Below the pieces are notes generated by a model. It did no database searches and was not told where the DNA came from. It worked only from the letters and a program-made list of their open reading frames with translations. 64,000 bases of DNA from Kitasatospora sp. MAA19 (GTDB lineage Bacteria > Actinomycetota > Actinomycetes > Streptomycetales > Streptomycetaceae). A program made the position numbers and the translations under genes. Each line of letters opens with the position of its first letter. The stretch's first letter is position 1. Shown here in pieces: positions 53,230 to 61,381 of this stretch. Location: contig NZ_JARXYZ010000029.1 of assembly GCF_029894125.1 (NCBI RefSeq), positions 1 through 64,000 on the forward strand, given 5' to 3'.

Positions 53230-53494
53230 GGCCGGCCCCCGTCTCCCCGCCGGTGGCCAGGCCGGCCCGCTTGCGCTCGACCAGCGCGGCGATCCGCTCG
53301 GCGGTGCGGAAGGAGTCCAGGTCGAGGTCGTCGACCTCGATCCGGATGTCGAACCGCTCCTCGACGAAGACCACCAGCTCCAGCGCGAACAGCGAGTCCG
53401 CGAGCCCCAGCGCGAAGTAGTCCTCGTCCGGTGCCACCGGCCGGCGCAGCGCGACGGTCAGGAACTCCCGTATCTCGATAGCCGTGTCGGTCAC
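53213..53494 (-). CDS. Discrete acyl carrier protein (FkbJ-like)
   Basis: A 93-residue carrier protein. The phosphopantetheine site is LGLADSLFALELVVFVEERF with Ser at about residue 34. It has the acidic helix II and III typical of type II ACPs (IRIEVDDLDLDSFRTAERIA), and a basic/Gly-rich tail. It is expected to carry the glyceryl and then the hydroxymalonyl group made by the FkbH, acyl-CoA dehydrogenase and dehydrogenase proteins. GTG 53494 overlaps the KAS III-like stop (GTGA), so it is co-translated with it. It may hand its acid directly to the KS of the hybrid protein, whose own AT is dead. Confidence 0.95.
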   Translation of the reverse strand: MTDTAIEIREFLTVALRRPVAPDEDYFALGLADSLFALELVVFVEERFDIRIEVDDLDLDSFRTAERIAALVERKRAGLATGGETGAGRAVRG

Positions 53495-54513
53495 GCGGTG
53501 CTCTCCCAGGGTCCGATTTCCACCAGCAGCAGGTTCCAGGCCGCCACCGGGCTGACGTTGACCAGGACGACCCGGTCGCCCTCGGCCAGCCGCCCGTTCG
53601 CCAGCGCCGTCCAGAGGTTGAGGAAGACGTCGTTCGGCCCCAGGTGGCCGTACCGGGCCAGGTTCTCCCGGCACTCCGGCAGGAGTTCGACGCCCAGCGA
53701 CTCCGCCAGGAAGCGGAGTCCGCCCGCCGAGAGGTTCTGGCTGGCGTATCCGGCGATGTCGGCGCGGTCCAGGCCGTGCCGCTTCAGCAGGCGGTCCAGG
53801 AGCGCGGTGAGCCGGTTCCTGGTCTCCACCGCGAGCCGGAAGGAGTAACCGGGCAGGTCCCGGCACTCCTCCTGCCAGCTCTCCCAGGGACGGTCCCGGT
53901 AGTCCACCCGGAAGAGGTCCCAGTACGCGCCGTTGGTCTCCTGGACCAGGTCCAGCACCCGCGCCGGGCCGGTGCGGGCGAGTAGCAGGGCCTGCCCGGC
54001 GTCGCCGTTGACGGTGACCGGGTGCCGGTAGCGGCCGGGGGTGGCCGGGGTGGACGCGTGGGCGACCAGGACGTGCCGGACGTCCGGGTCGGCGGCGAGC
54101 AGCCCGCGGGCGGCGAGCAGGGCCGGGCCGATCGAGACGCAGCCCAGGCCGCCCACCCCGAAGGTGACGGCCTGTTCGGCGCCGAGCCGGGCCTGCAGCC
54201 GGGTCGCCTCGGAGCTGAGCAGGGTCTCGGGGGCCCGGGAGTCGACGACGATCAGGGCGGACAGGTCCTGCGCGGCGAGCCCCGCGCGGGCGAGCGCGCT
54301 GCGGGCCGCCCGCTCGGCCAGCCCGGTCGGCCCGAGGTCGCGGTCGACGGCCACGGTGTCGATCCCGAGGCCGGCCAGGACGGTCCTGTGCTCGGCGTCC
54401 AGGCCCTCCACTTCCGGCAGCTCGCCGACCGGCACCCGGTGCTCCGGGAGGTGCCAGGCCGCCGCCCGGACCGCGAGCGGCGCGGGGGCGCCCCCCGTCC
54501 TCGTCGTCACCAT
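53491..54513 (-). CDS. KAS III-like acyltransferase with altered triad
   Basis: A 340-residue thiolase-fold protein of the FabH/KAS III family. The nucleophile Cys is kept in GVGGLGCVSIGPALLAARG (~118). The His of the usual HQAN motif is replaced: the aligned segment is GYASQNLSAGG (Ser). The Asn of GNTSAAS is His (RYGHLGPNDVFLN). A normal decarboxylative FabH is therefore unlikely; other members of the family with changed residues act as acyl-transferring or C-O/C-N bond-forming enzymes. KAS III-like proteins also sit with FkbH and an ACP in tetronate clusters. Here it heads the cassette KAS III-ACP-ACAD-FkbH-dehydrogenase. ATG 54513 follows GAGGAC by 8 bases; the gene is 106 bases after the MocR gene. 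Confidence 0.88.
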   Translation of the reverse strand: MVTTRTGGAPAPLAVRAAAWHLPEHRVPVGELPEVEGLDAEHRTVLAGLGIDTVAVDRDLGPTGLAERAARSALARAGLAAQDLSALIVVDSRAPETLLSSEATRLQARLGAEQAVTFGVGGLGCVSIGPALLAARGLLAADPDVRHVLVAHASTPATPGRYRHPVTVNGDAGQALLLARTGPARVLDLVQETNGAYWDLFRVDYRDRPWESWQEECRDLPGYSFRLAVETRNRLTALLDRLLKRHGLDRADIAGYASQNLSAGGLRFLAESLGVELLPECRENLARYGHLGPNDVFLNLWTALANGRLAEGDRVVLVNVSPVAAWNLLLVEIGPWESTA

Positions 54514-54560
54514 GACGTGTCCTCACTTTCCGGTGTCTCTCGAACCACTCCGACCACTCC

Positions 54561-54616
54561 GCCGCGCTCCGTCCGGGGCCGCGCTCCGTCCGGGGCCGCG
54601 CTCCGTCCGGGGCCGC
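54561..54616. repeat. 17-bp tandem repeat, 3.3 copies
   Basis: Three head-to-tail copies of GCCGCGCTCCGTCCGGG plus a partial fourth fill half of the 106-base gap between the MocR and KAS III-like genes. The copies are identical, which points to recent slippage or a functional direct repeat such as a regulator site. Confidence 0.75.
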
Positions 54617-54619
54617 GGT

Positions 54620-56041
54620 TCAGGCGCTGCGCAGGCAGCCGTCCGCCGCCGACTCGGCGTAGGCCTCCCCCAGTTCGCGCACCGCCTCGGCGACGCCGCT
54701 GCGGGGCACCCCGGCGTAGCCCACCACCAGGGCCGGCCCGGACTGCCAGGACCGGTGGTGGTACGAGCGGGCGCCGCGCACCAGCACCGAGCGGCGCAGC
54801 GCCCGGGCCACCAGCGCGGCCTCGTCCACCCGGTGCGGGAGCTGGACGTAGGCGTGCAGGCCGGCGAAGGCGCCGATGATCCGGGCCCCGGGCAGCCGGC
54901 GGCGGACGGCCTCGTGGAAGACCTCGCGGCGGGCCCGCAGCCGTTCGCGCTGGCGCCGCAGGTGCCGGTCGAGCTCGCCGCTGTCCAGCACCTCGGCGAA
55001 CGCGTGCTGGGTGAACACGTCGCAGCCGAGGTCCCGTTGGGCGCGGACCTCCTCCAGCCGACGGCGCAGCCGGGGCGGGGCGACCAGCCAGCCCAGCCGC
55101 ATCCCCGGAGCCAGCGACTTGCTCGCGGTGCCCGCGTAGAGCACCCGGGACGGGGCCAGCCGCTGCAGTGCGGTGGGCCGGCGGCCGTGGTCCAGCCAGA
55201 GGTCGCCGTCGTAGTCGTCCTCGATGATCCAGCCGTCGACGTCCTCCGCCCAGCGGACCAGGGCGGCCCGCCGCTCGGCGCTGAGGACGGCCCCGGTGGG
55301 GAACTGGTGGGCGGGGGTGACCAGCACCGCGCGGGCGCCGGTGCGGGCCAGCGCGGCCACGTCGATGCCGTGCTCGTCGACCGGCACGGAGGGGCAGTCC
55401 AGGCCCGACTCGACGATGAACTGGCGCTGTTGAGGGTGGCACGGGTCCTCGACCGCGAGCGCGGTGAGGCCGGTGCGCGGCAGCGTGGCGCAGACCAGGC
55501 CGAGCGTCTGGGCGAAGCCGGAGACCACCATGACGTGCTCGGGGGTGGTGTGCACGCCGCGCGCCCGCCCGAGGTAGCGGGCGAGTTCGCCGCGCAGTGC
55601 CGGGACCCCGGACACCGGCGGGTAGCCGAGGTCGCGCGGGCCCAGCCGGCGCACGGCCCGCTGGTAGGCGGCCAGCCACTCGCGCTGCGGGAAGGCGGAG
55701 GCGTCGGCGCCGCCGGCCCGCAGGTCCCAGCGGACCACCGGGGCGGGGCGGGCGTCGCTGAGCAGGGTCGGCATCCGGGTGCCCCGGTCCAGGTGGGTGG
55801 CGACCCGGGTGCCCGACCCCCGGGTCGCCTCCAGGTAGCCGCCGGCGACGAGCTGCCCGTAGGCCTCGACGACGACGCTGCGGGAGACCCGCAGGTCCTC
55901 GGCGAGCTGACGGCTGGACGGCAGCCGGGTGCCGGGGTGCAGCGCCCCCTCGGCGATCTCCCGCTTGATGCCGTCCCGGATCTGGGCGGTCAGCGGGAGC
56001 ACGTCCTCCCGCGCCACGTCGATCAAGGTGTTCCAGGGCAT
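54620..56041 (-). CDS. MocR/PdxR-type GntR regulator with aminotransferase domain
   Basis: A 473-residue transcription factor. The N-terminal winged helix (~1-75) has LPLTAQIRDGIKREIAEG, LPSSRQLAEDLRVSRSVVVEAYGQLVAGGYLEA and GSGTRV. The rest is a fold-type I aminotransferase-like domain with GYPPVSGVPALRGELARYLG and the PLP-lysine segment AGTASKSLAPGMRLGWLVAP. MocR proteins sense PLP or PLP-amino acid adducts and act as regulators, rarely as aminotransferases. No other PLP enzyme is in this window even though the Leu and Trp routes need transamination or PLP steps. ATG 56041 has GGAGGAGG upstream. It lies inside the biosynthetic run, 33 bases after the second leuA, so it probably regulates the cluster. 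Confidence 0.9.
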   Translation of the reverse strand: MPWNTLIDVAREDVLPLTAQIRDGIKREIAEGALHPGTRLPSSRQLAEDLRVSRSVVVEAYGQLVAGGYLEATRGSGTRVATHLDRGTRMPTLLSDARPAPVVRWDLRAGGADASAFPQREWLAAYQRAVRRLGPRDLGYPPVSGVPALRGELARYLGRARGVHTTPEHVMVVSGFAQTLGLVCATLPRTGLTALAVEDPCHPQQRQFIVESGLDCPSVPVDEHGIDVAALARTGARAVLVTPAHQFPTGAVLSAERRAALVRWAEDVDGWIIEDDYDGDLWLDHGRRPTALQRLAPSRVLYAGTASKSLAPGMRLGWLVAPPRLRRRLEEVRAQRDLGCDVFTQHAFAEVLDSGELDRHLRRQRERLRARREVFHEAVRRRLPGARIIGAFAGLHAYVQLPHRVDEAALVARALRRSVLVRGARSYHHRSWQSGPALVVGYAGVPRSGVAEAVRELGEAYAESAADGCLRSA

Positions 56042-56074
56042 GCTTGGCTCCTCCTCCCCCGCCCCCGGCTCGCC

Positions 56075-57748
56075 CTAGCGTCCGGTCGGCTCGGCGTCCA
56101 GCAGCGCCCGCAGGCACGCGGCGCGGACGGCCCGGCCGACGGCCTCGCCCTCCTCGTCGGCGATGCCGACCCCCCAGTACGAGCGGGAGTCCACGACGAC
56201 TTCGAGGGCGGCGGTGACGGCGTCCAGCGGTGCGCCGGCCCGGGCCACGGCGAGGCCCTGGACGACGGCGTCGAGCCCGTAGCCGGCCACCGCCCCGGCG
56301 GCCGCCCCGGGCGTCGCCACGAGTGGCTCCGCCTCCGGCAGGCCGGGCGCGACCTCGGTGCCCAGCGCCACGTACCGCTCGACGAAGTGCTCCCACAGCT
56401 GCTCGCCGGTGATCTCGCCGCCGAGCTCCTCGCAGACCGCCTGCATCTCGGCGGCGAAGTCGATCTGGAGCCGGCGCGGCAGTTCGATGCCGTGCTCGGT
56501 GCGCAGCAGGTGGGCGATGCCGCCCTTGCCGGACTGGGTGTTGATCCGGATCAACGCCTGGTAGTCGCGGCCGATGTCGCGCGGGTCGATGGGCAGGTAC
56601 GGCACGTCCCAGACGTCCTGGCCGGACTCCTCGCGGGCGCGCAGGCCCTTGGCGATGGCGTCCTGGTGGGAGCCGGCGAAGGAGGTGTAGACGAAGTCGC
56701 CGGCCCACGGGTGGCGGGCGTGGACGGGCAGTTGGTTGCAGCTCTCGACGATCCGGCGGATGCCGTCGATGTCGCGCAGGTCCAGCATCGGGTCGACGCC
56801 CTGGGAGAACAGGTTCATGGCCAGGGTGACCAGGCAGACGTTGCCGGAGCGCTCGCCGTTGCCGAAGAGGGTGCCCTCGACCCGGTCGGCCCCGGCGAGG
56901 ACCGCGAGTTCGGCGGCGGCGACGCCGCTGCCGCGGTCGTTGTGCGGGTGCACGCCGAGGATGGTGCGCTCGCGGTGCAGCAGGTTGCGGTGGGTGTACT
57001 CGATCCGGTCGGCGAACTCCTGCGGCGGGAACACCTCGACGGTGGAGGGCAGGTTGATCCGCAGCGTGTGCGCGGCCCGCGGGGCCCAGAAGTCGAGGAC
57101 GGCGTTGCAGAGTTCGAGCGCGTAGTCCGGCTCGGTCTGGGTGTAGGACTCCGGCGCGTACTGCAGGTAGATCTCCGTGCCGGGGATCGAGTCCTGGAGC
57201 TTGAGGGCCTGTTCGGCGCCGTCGAGCGCCATGGCGGTGGTCTGCCGGCGGTCCTTGCGGAAGACCAGGCGGCGCTGGACCTCCGAGGTCGGGTGGAAGA
57301 TCTGCAGGACGGCGCGCGGCACGCCCTCCAGGGCCTTGACGGTGCGTTCGATGAAGTCGCCGCGGATCGGCGTCATGACCTGGACGACGACGTCGTCCGG
57401 GATCGCGTCGGCGTCCACGAGGTGGCGCAGGAAGGCGTGGTCGTCCTGGGAGGCGGTGGGGAAGCCGACCTCGATCTCCTTGAACCCCATGTCGACCAGC
57501 AGGTCGAACATCCGCCGCTTGCGGGCGATGTCCATCGGGTCCGTCAGGGCCTGGTTGCCGTCGCGCAGGTCGACGCTGCACCACAGCGGGGCCTGTTCCG
57601 CGCGGCGGCCCGGCCAGCCGCGGTCGGGCAGGCCGACCGCCTCGTAGGGCCGGTACTTCCGGACCGGCATCGCGCTGTGGCGCTGGATGCCCTGGTCGCG
57701 GGCGGGTATGCCCTGCGGTGTGTCCGCGTCAGTGGGTTGAGCGGTCAT
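56075..57748 (-). CDS. Second 2-isopropylmalate synthase, long type
   Basis: A 557-residue LeuA of the long (yeast/actinobacterial) type. The N-terminal extension MPVRKYRPYEAVGLPDRGWP precedes the TIM-barrel signature CSVDLRDGNQALTDPMD. Metal and active-site regions are VGFPTASQDDHAFLRHL, VHPHNDRGSGVAAAEL and GTLFGNGERSGNVCLVTLAMNL. The C-terminal part keeps SYWGVGIADE, the end of the regulatory domain, but the rest of that domain is short and Ala-rich compared with normal LeuA. Leucine inhibition may therefore be weakened. ATG 57748 follows GGAGGAG. It is unrelated in type to the short leuA at 16038, so the locus has two different synthases: one may make the leucine precursor and the other the next homologue. 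Confidence 0.92.
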   Translation of the reverse strand: MTAQPTDADTPQGIPARDQGIQRHSAMPVRKYRPYEAVGLPDRGWPGRRAEQAPLWCSVDLRDGNQALTDPMDIARKRRMFDLLVDMGFKEIEVGFPTASQDDHAFLRHLVDADAIPDDVVVQVMTPIRGDFIERTVKALEGVPRAVLQIFHPTSEVQRRLVFRKDRRQTTAMALDGAEQALKLQDSIPGTEIYLQYAPESYTQTEPDYALELCNAVLDFWAPRAAHTLRINLPSTVEVFPPQEFADRIEYTHRNLLHRERTILGVHPHNDRGSGVAAAELAVLAGADRVEGTLFGNGERSGNVCLVTLAMNLFSQGVDPMLDLRDIDGIRRIVESCNQLPVHARHPWAGDFVYTSFAGSHQDAIAKGLRAREESGQDVWDVPYLPIDPRDIGRDYQALIRINTQSGKGGIAHLLRTEHGIELPRRLQIDFAAEMQAVCEELGGEITGEQLWEHFVERYVALGTEVAPGLPEAEPLVATPGAAAGAVAGYGLDAVVQGLAVARAGAPLDAVTAALEVVVDSRSYWGVGIADEEGEAVGRAVRAACLRALLDAEPTGR

Positions 57749-57794
57749 CTCTCCTCCGCAACGGTGGTCTGGGGGGTCTTGTGGGGACGCTCGG

Positions 57795-58298
57795 TCAGGC
57801 GGGCCAGGTGCTGAACTGTCTCCTCCCGTAGAGCAGCGGCGGTGCGTCGCTGAGCTCGGTGATCCGGACGACCTCGCCGAAGACCATCCGCTGGCCGCCG
57901 ACCGGGACCACCTGGCCGACCCGGCAGTCGGCCACCGCGTGGGCGTCGCGGACCAGGTGGGGTCCGCCGGCGCCGGGGGGCAGCCGCCAGGTGGTGGTGT
58001 CGAACCGGTCCGGGTCACCGGAGGCGAACAGTTCGGCGGTGCCGCGGCCGTCGGCGTGCAGCAGGTTCACCGCGAACGCGCCGCTCTGCAGCACGGCCTT
58101 CAGGGTCGGGCTCTCCGCCCGCATGCCGACCAGCAGCGTGGGCGGCTCGACGGTGACGCTGCACAGTGCGGAGCAGGTCATGCCCCAGGGCCGGGCCGTG
58201 TCGTCCAGCGAGGTGACGATGGAGACGCCGCTCGGGAAGCCGGCCATGAAGGTCCGGAAGTCGGAGGGGGTTGAGGTGACGAGTTCCACGTGATTCAC
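57795..58298 (-). CDS. Flavin reductase (halogenase partner)
   Basis: A 167-residue short-chain flavin reductase of the HpaC/SsuE-like FMN-binding split-barrel family. It has FRTFMAGFPSGVSIVTSLD, GMTCSALCSVTVEPPTLLVGM and FAVNLLHADGRGTAELFASGD. Such enzymes use NAD(P)H to make free reduced flavin for two-component flavin-dependent enzymes. The tryptophan halogenase, which needs FADH2, lies two genes upstream in the same run, so this is its probable partner. GTG 58298 overlaps the stop of the antiporter gene (GTGA), showing co-translation. Confidence 0.92.
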   Translation of the reverse strand: MNHVELVTSTPSDFRTFMAGFPSGVSIVTSLDDTARPWGMTCSALCSVTVEPPTLLVGMRAESPTLKAVLQSGAFAVNLLHADGRGTAELFASGDPDRFDTTTWRLPPGAGGPHLVRDAHAVADCRVGQVVPVGGQRMVFGEVVRITELSDAPPLLYGRRQFSTWPA

Positions 58299-59557
58299 CG
58301 CTCGACTGGGTAGGGGACCGGCGACGCGGTCCGGGGCGCGTCCGCGTCCGCCGTGCGCCGGTCGATGACCCACAGCAGCGGGCCGCTGAGCACCGTCGTG
58401 AACAGGGCCATCACGACGAGGGCGAGGAAGAGCGCCGGGGTGAGGATCCCGGCCTGGTAGCCCGTCTGGAGGACGGCGAGCTCGGTCAGGCCGCGGGCGT
58501 TGAGGAACACCGCGATCCGCATGCACTCCACCCGGGGCCGGCCGGCCGCCCGCGCGCCGAAGTAGCTGCCGACCAGCTTGCCGAAGATCGCGAGCACGAC
58601 CGACAGGACGACGGCCTGCCAGGAGAACACGCTGAGCGGCGCCGAGGCGAGGCCCATGCCGGTCACCGTGAACAGCAGCGGCAGCACGAACCGGCCCCAG
58701 CCGCCGACGGTGTTGGCGGCCCTGGTCCAGGGCCCGGTCCCGCTGTCGCCCGGGAGGGCGAGTGCGACCAGGACGGCCCCGAGCACGTCGGTCAGGCCCA
58801 GCCGCGAGGTGGTCAGGGCGGCGGCCACCGCCGCGGCGGTGGTCAGCCCGATCGGCACCGCCACCGGGATCCGCTCGGCCCAGGCCCGGGGCCCCGGGAG
58901 GCCGCCGGCCCGGCGGATCGCCCACGCGCCCAGCAGGCCGACGACGAACACCAGGTACGGGGTGATCTTCCCGCCACCGTGCGAGAGGCCGACCGCGATC
59001 GCCAGCAGCGACCAGGTGACGGCGTCGATGGAGACCGCGACCGCCATGCAGAGCCGGCCGATCGCGGTGTTGAGCATGCCGCGGTCGTCCAGGATGCCGG
59101 CCAGCACCGGGACGGCGGTGACGGCCAGGGCGATCGCCAGCATCAGGACCAGCACCCCGGCCGGTGCGCCGCCGCGCAGGGCCGGGGAGCCGTCGGCCAG
59201 GACCCACGCGGCGAACGCCACGCCGCAGCCGAGCGGCAGCAGCAGCGAACCGGTGGCGGTCAGGGCGATGGTCCGCCCGCCGAGCCGGCTGCCGCCGGCC
59301 CGGATCTCGTGGACGGCGCCCACCAGGAAGAGCGCGAGGCCGAGGTGGCCCGCCTTCTCCAGGACGGCCCCGCCGTCCATGGTGGCCGGCTTCCAGTGCC
59401 ACTGGCTCGCCAGCAGCGCACCGAGCAGGAGGCAGGCCATGATCTCGCCGACGATCTCAGGCTGTCGCAGCAGCTTGGCCAGGCGGCGTCCGAGCAGTGC
59501 CACGGGGACGAGCAGAGCGAGCGTCACCGCGGCCGGTACGTACGGAAGACTGTCCAT
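58295..59557 (-). CDS. CPA-family cation/proton antiporter
   Basis: A 420-residue membrane protein of the Na+/H+ or K+/H+ exchanger family. About twelve hydrophobic segments are visible (e.g. AAVTLALLVPVALLG, VLVLMLAIALAVTAVPVLAGIL, ALFLALVVMALFTTVLSGPLLW). The family patterns RQPEIVGEIMACLLLG, AVPVLAGILDDRG and FLNARGLTELAVLQTG are present. It probably exchanges a monovalent cation for protons. Antiporter genes of this kind recur inside antibiotic clusters, where export, self-protection or pH balance are proposed; none can be chosen from sequence. ATG 59557 is preceded by AAAGGAGG. It lies 29 bases after the halogenase gene and overlaps the flavin reductase gene. Confidence 0.92.
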   Translation of the reverse strand: MDSLPYVPAAVTLALLVPVALLGRRLAKLLRQPEIVGEIMACLLLGALLASQWHWKPATMDGGAVLEKAGHLGLALFLVGAVHEIRAGGSRLGGRTIALTATGSLLLPLGCGVAFAAWVLADGSPALRGGAPAGVLVLMLAIALAVTAVPVLAGILDDRGMLNTAIGRLCMAVAVSIDAVTWSLLAIAVGLSHGGGKITPYLVFVVGLLGAWAIRRAGGLPGPRAWAERIPVAVPIGLTTAAAVAAALTTSRLGLTDVLGAVLVALALPGDSGTGPWTRAANTVGGWGRFVLPLLFTVTGMGLASAPLSVFSWQAVVLSVVLAIFGKLVGSYFGARAAGRPRVECMRIAVFLNARGLTELAVLQTGYQAGILTPALFLALVVMALFTTVLSGPLLWVIDRRTADADAPRTASPVPYPVER

Positions 59558-59586
59558 GGTGCCTCCTTTCTCGGGGCGCGGACGGG

Positions 59587-61131
59587 TCAGTGCATCTGGG
59601 CGAGGTACTCGTACTGGCTGGGCAGGCGCTTCAGGAGCTCGGCCGACTGGTCGCTCAGCAGCTGGAACTCCTTCTCCGCGCGGGTGGAGTCCTGCAGGGC
59701 GAGCGCGGGCGGGGCCTTGAGCTCGATGCCGCCGAGACCGAGCAGCATGGCCAGGTAGGAGTAGGACTCGAACCCGTGGAAGTGCGGGAAGATGGTGGCC
59801 TCCGTCGGCGGCTTGGCCTTCCACAGCTCGATCCGCTCGGCCAGGCCGTCGGGCATCACCCGGGTCTTGGCGTCCCGCCAGTAGGCGTTGTCCTCGCGGG
59901 CCGCGGCCTTGTAGTGCAGGACGAGGAACTCCCGTACGCCGTCGATGGTGTTGCCGACGATGCGGTTGTAGGAGCGGCGCAGCCCCGGGTCCCAGGTGGC
60001 GTCCGGGAAGTGCTTGACCAGCTCCTCGATGCCCTGCTGGATGAAGAAGATGCCGGTCGACTCCAGGGGCTCGACGAAGCCGCTGGACAGGCCGATCGCG
60101 ACGCAGTTGTTGACCCAGGCGTTGCGGGTGCGGCCGATCCGCATCTTGATGTGGTTGGCCTCCAGGCCCTCCGCATCCGGGCCGATCTGGGCGCGCAGCG
60201 TGGCCTCGGCCTGCTCGGGCGTCGTGTACTCGTCGGAGTAGACGTAGCCGGTGCCGATGCGGCCGAACAGCGGGATGGTCCAGATCCAGCCGGCGTCCGA
60301 GGCGGTGGCGGTGGTGCACGGGCGCAGGCCGCGCTTCTCCATGTCGACCGGGACGCGCAGCGCGACCGCGCGGTTGTTGGGCAGGGTGTCCTGGAAGGAG
60401 GTGAACGGCTCCTCCAGGGTCTGGTTGATCAGCAGGCCGCGGAAGCCGGTGCAGTCGAGGAACAGGTCGCCCTCGATCAGGCCGTGCTCCTTGGTGCGGA
60501 CGCCGCTGATCCAGCCGCGCTCGTCCTGGACGACCTCGACGACGTCGTCCTCGATGTGCTTGGCGCCGCGCTCGGTGGCGTACTCGGAGAGGAAGTCGGC
60601 CAGCAGCGAGGCGTCGAACTGGTAGGCGTACGGGAACTGGGTGTCCTGCTCGGTGAGGGTGTCGCGCTCGGCCGAGTCGCCGCCCTCCTTGAAGTCCTGC
60701 TCGAAGAGGGTGCCGTCGAGGTAGCGCGGGGACTTCTCGGCGTCGCAGATCGCGGCCATCAGGAACACGTCCTGGTCGAAGCGGTCGCCGGAGCGGCTGT
60801 TCAGCCACCAGTCGGTGAGCGGGAGGCCGTCGACGACCCGGAGACGCTCGAAGGGGTGGTAGAAGTAGTGGCCCTTGCGCCGCCAGTTCTCGAATCGGAT
60901 GCCCAGCTTGTAGGTGGCATTGCACTTGGGCATCCAGACGTGCTCCGGCAGGCCCAGGTAGTTGAAGAAATGCCGGACGGTACTGAAGGTCGCCTCACCG
61001 ACCCCGATGGACTTGATTCGCTTGGATTCCACCAGCGTGACGGAAATGCGATCGCCGAATGCGGCGCGCAGGTACGAGGCGGCCATCCAACCGGATGTCC
61101 CACCACCGACGATGACGACGTTGCCCAGCAT
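59587..61131 (-). CDS. FADH2-dependent tryptophan halogenase, PyrH-like
   Basis: A 514-residue flavin-dependent halogenase. The FAD-binding GGGTSGWMAASYLRAAF is at the N-terminus. The halogenase signature WIWTIPLF is near residue 270, with GIGVGEATFSTVRHFFNYLGL-like sequence (catalytic Lys region) at ~45-65. NHIKMRIGRTRNAWVNNCVAIG and GFVEPLESTGIFFIQQ are standard. Over its whole length, including YFYHPFERLRVVDG and the C-terminal YEYLA, it resembles PyrH, the tryptophan 5-halogenase, more than 6- or 7-halogenases, from memory of that sequence. Chlorination or bromination of free tryptophan at C5 is therefore expected. ATG 61131 is chosen because it begins just before the FAD motif and follows GAGAGG at 7 bases. 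Upstream is a 14-bp inverted repeat. Confidence 0.95.
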   Translation of the reverse strand: MLGNVVIVGGGTSGWMAASYLRAAFGDRISVTLVESKRIKSIGVGEATFSTVRHFFNYLGLPEHVWMPKCNATYKLGIRFENWRRKGHYFYHPFERLRVVDGLPLTDWWLNSRSGDRFDQDVFLMAAICDAEKSPRYLDGTLFEQDFKEGGDSAERDTLTEQDTQFPYAYQFDASLLADFLSEYATERGAKHIEDDVVEVVQDERGWISGVRTKEHGLIEGDLFLDCTGFRGLLINQTLEEPFTSFQDTLPNNRAVALRVPVDMEKRGLRPCTTATASDAGWIWTIPLFGRIGTGYVYSDEYTTPEQAEATLRAQIGPDAEGLEANHIKMRIGRTRNAWVNNCVAIGLSSGFVEPLESTGIFFIQQGIEELVKHFPDATWDPGLRRSYNRIVGNTIDGVREFLVLHYKAAAREDNAYWRDAKTRVMPDGLAERIELWKAKPPTEATIFPHFHGFESYSYLAMLLGLGGIELKAPPALALQDSTRAEKEFQLLSDQSAELLKRLPSQYEYLAQMH

Positions 61132-61287
61132 TCCTGACCCTCTCAGCGGTCGTTCAACCCGGAGGACCGGGCTGTCCCATGGCTCGAAATCCTCCGACAG
61201 CGGCGCCATCGGAAACAGGCTTTTAAGTCTCAGCGGAAACACGCACTCCAGCGCCGCCCGGGCCTTCGCCGAGAGTTTTCCGACATG

Positions 61288-61330
61288 CCGAACAGCTGGC
61301 ACCCGATGGTCGGGGATGCCAACTGTTCGG
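61288..61330. promoter_or_regulatory. 14-bp inverted repeat upstream of halogenase
   Basis: CCGAACAGCTGGCA (61288-61301) and TGCCAACTGTTCGG (61317-61330) are inverted copies with one mismatch, separated by 15 bases. They stand in the 250-base gap between the thioesterase stop and the halogenase start, 157 bases before the halogenase ATG. It could be an operator, an RNA hairpin (attenuator or partial terminator) or a processing site. There is no U-tract after it on the minus strand. Confidence 0.5.
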
Positions 61331-61381
61331 CGGAAGTCGCCGGAATTCGGCGGGGTGGCGCGGGCCCGGACGGGCCGGCGC

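Noticed and set aside
54561..54616. CRISPR-like repeat
   Set aside because: The units are directly adjacent without spacers, only about three copies exist, and no cas genes are near.
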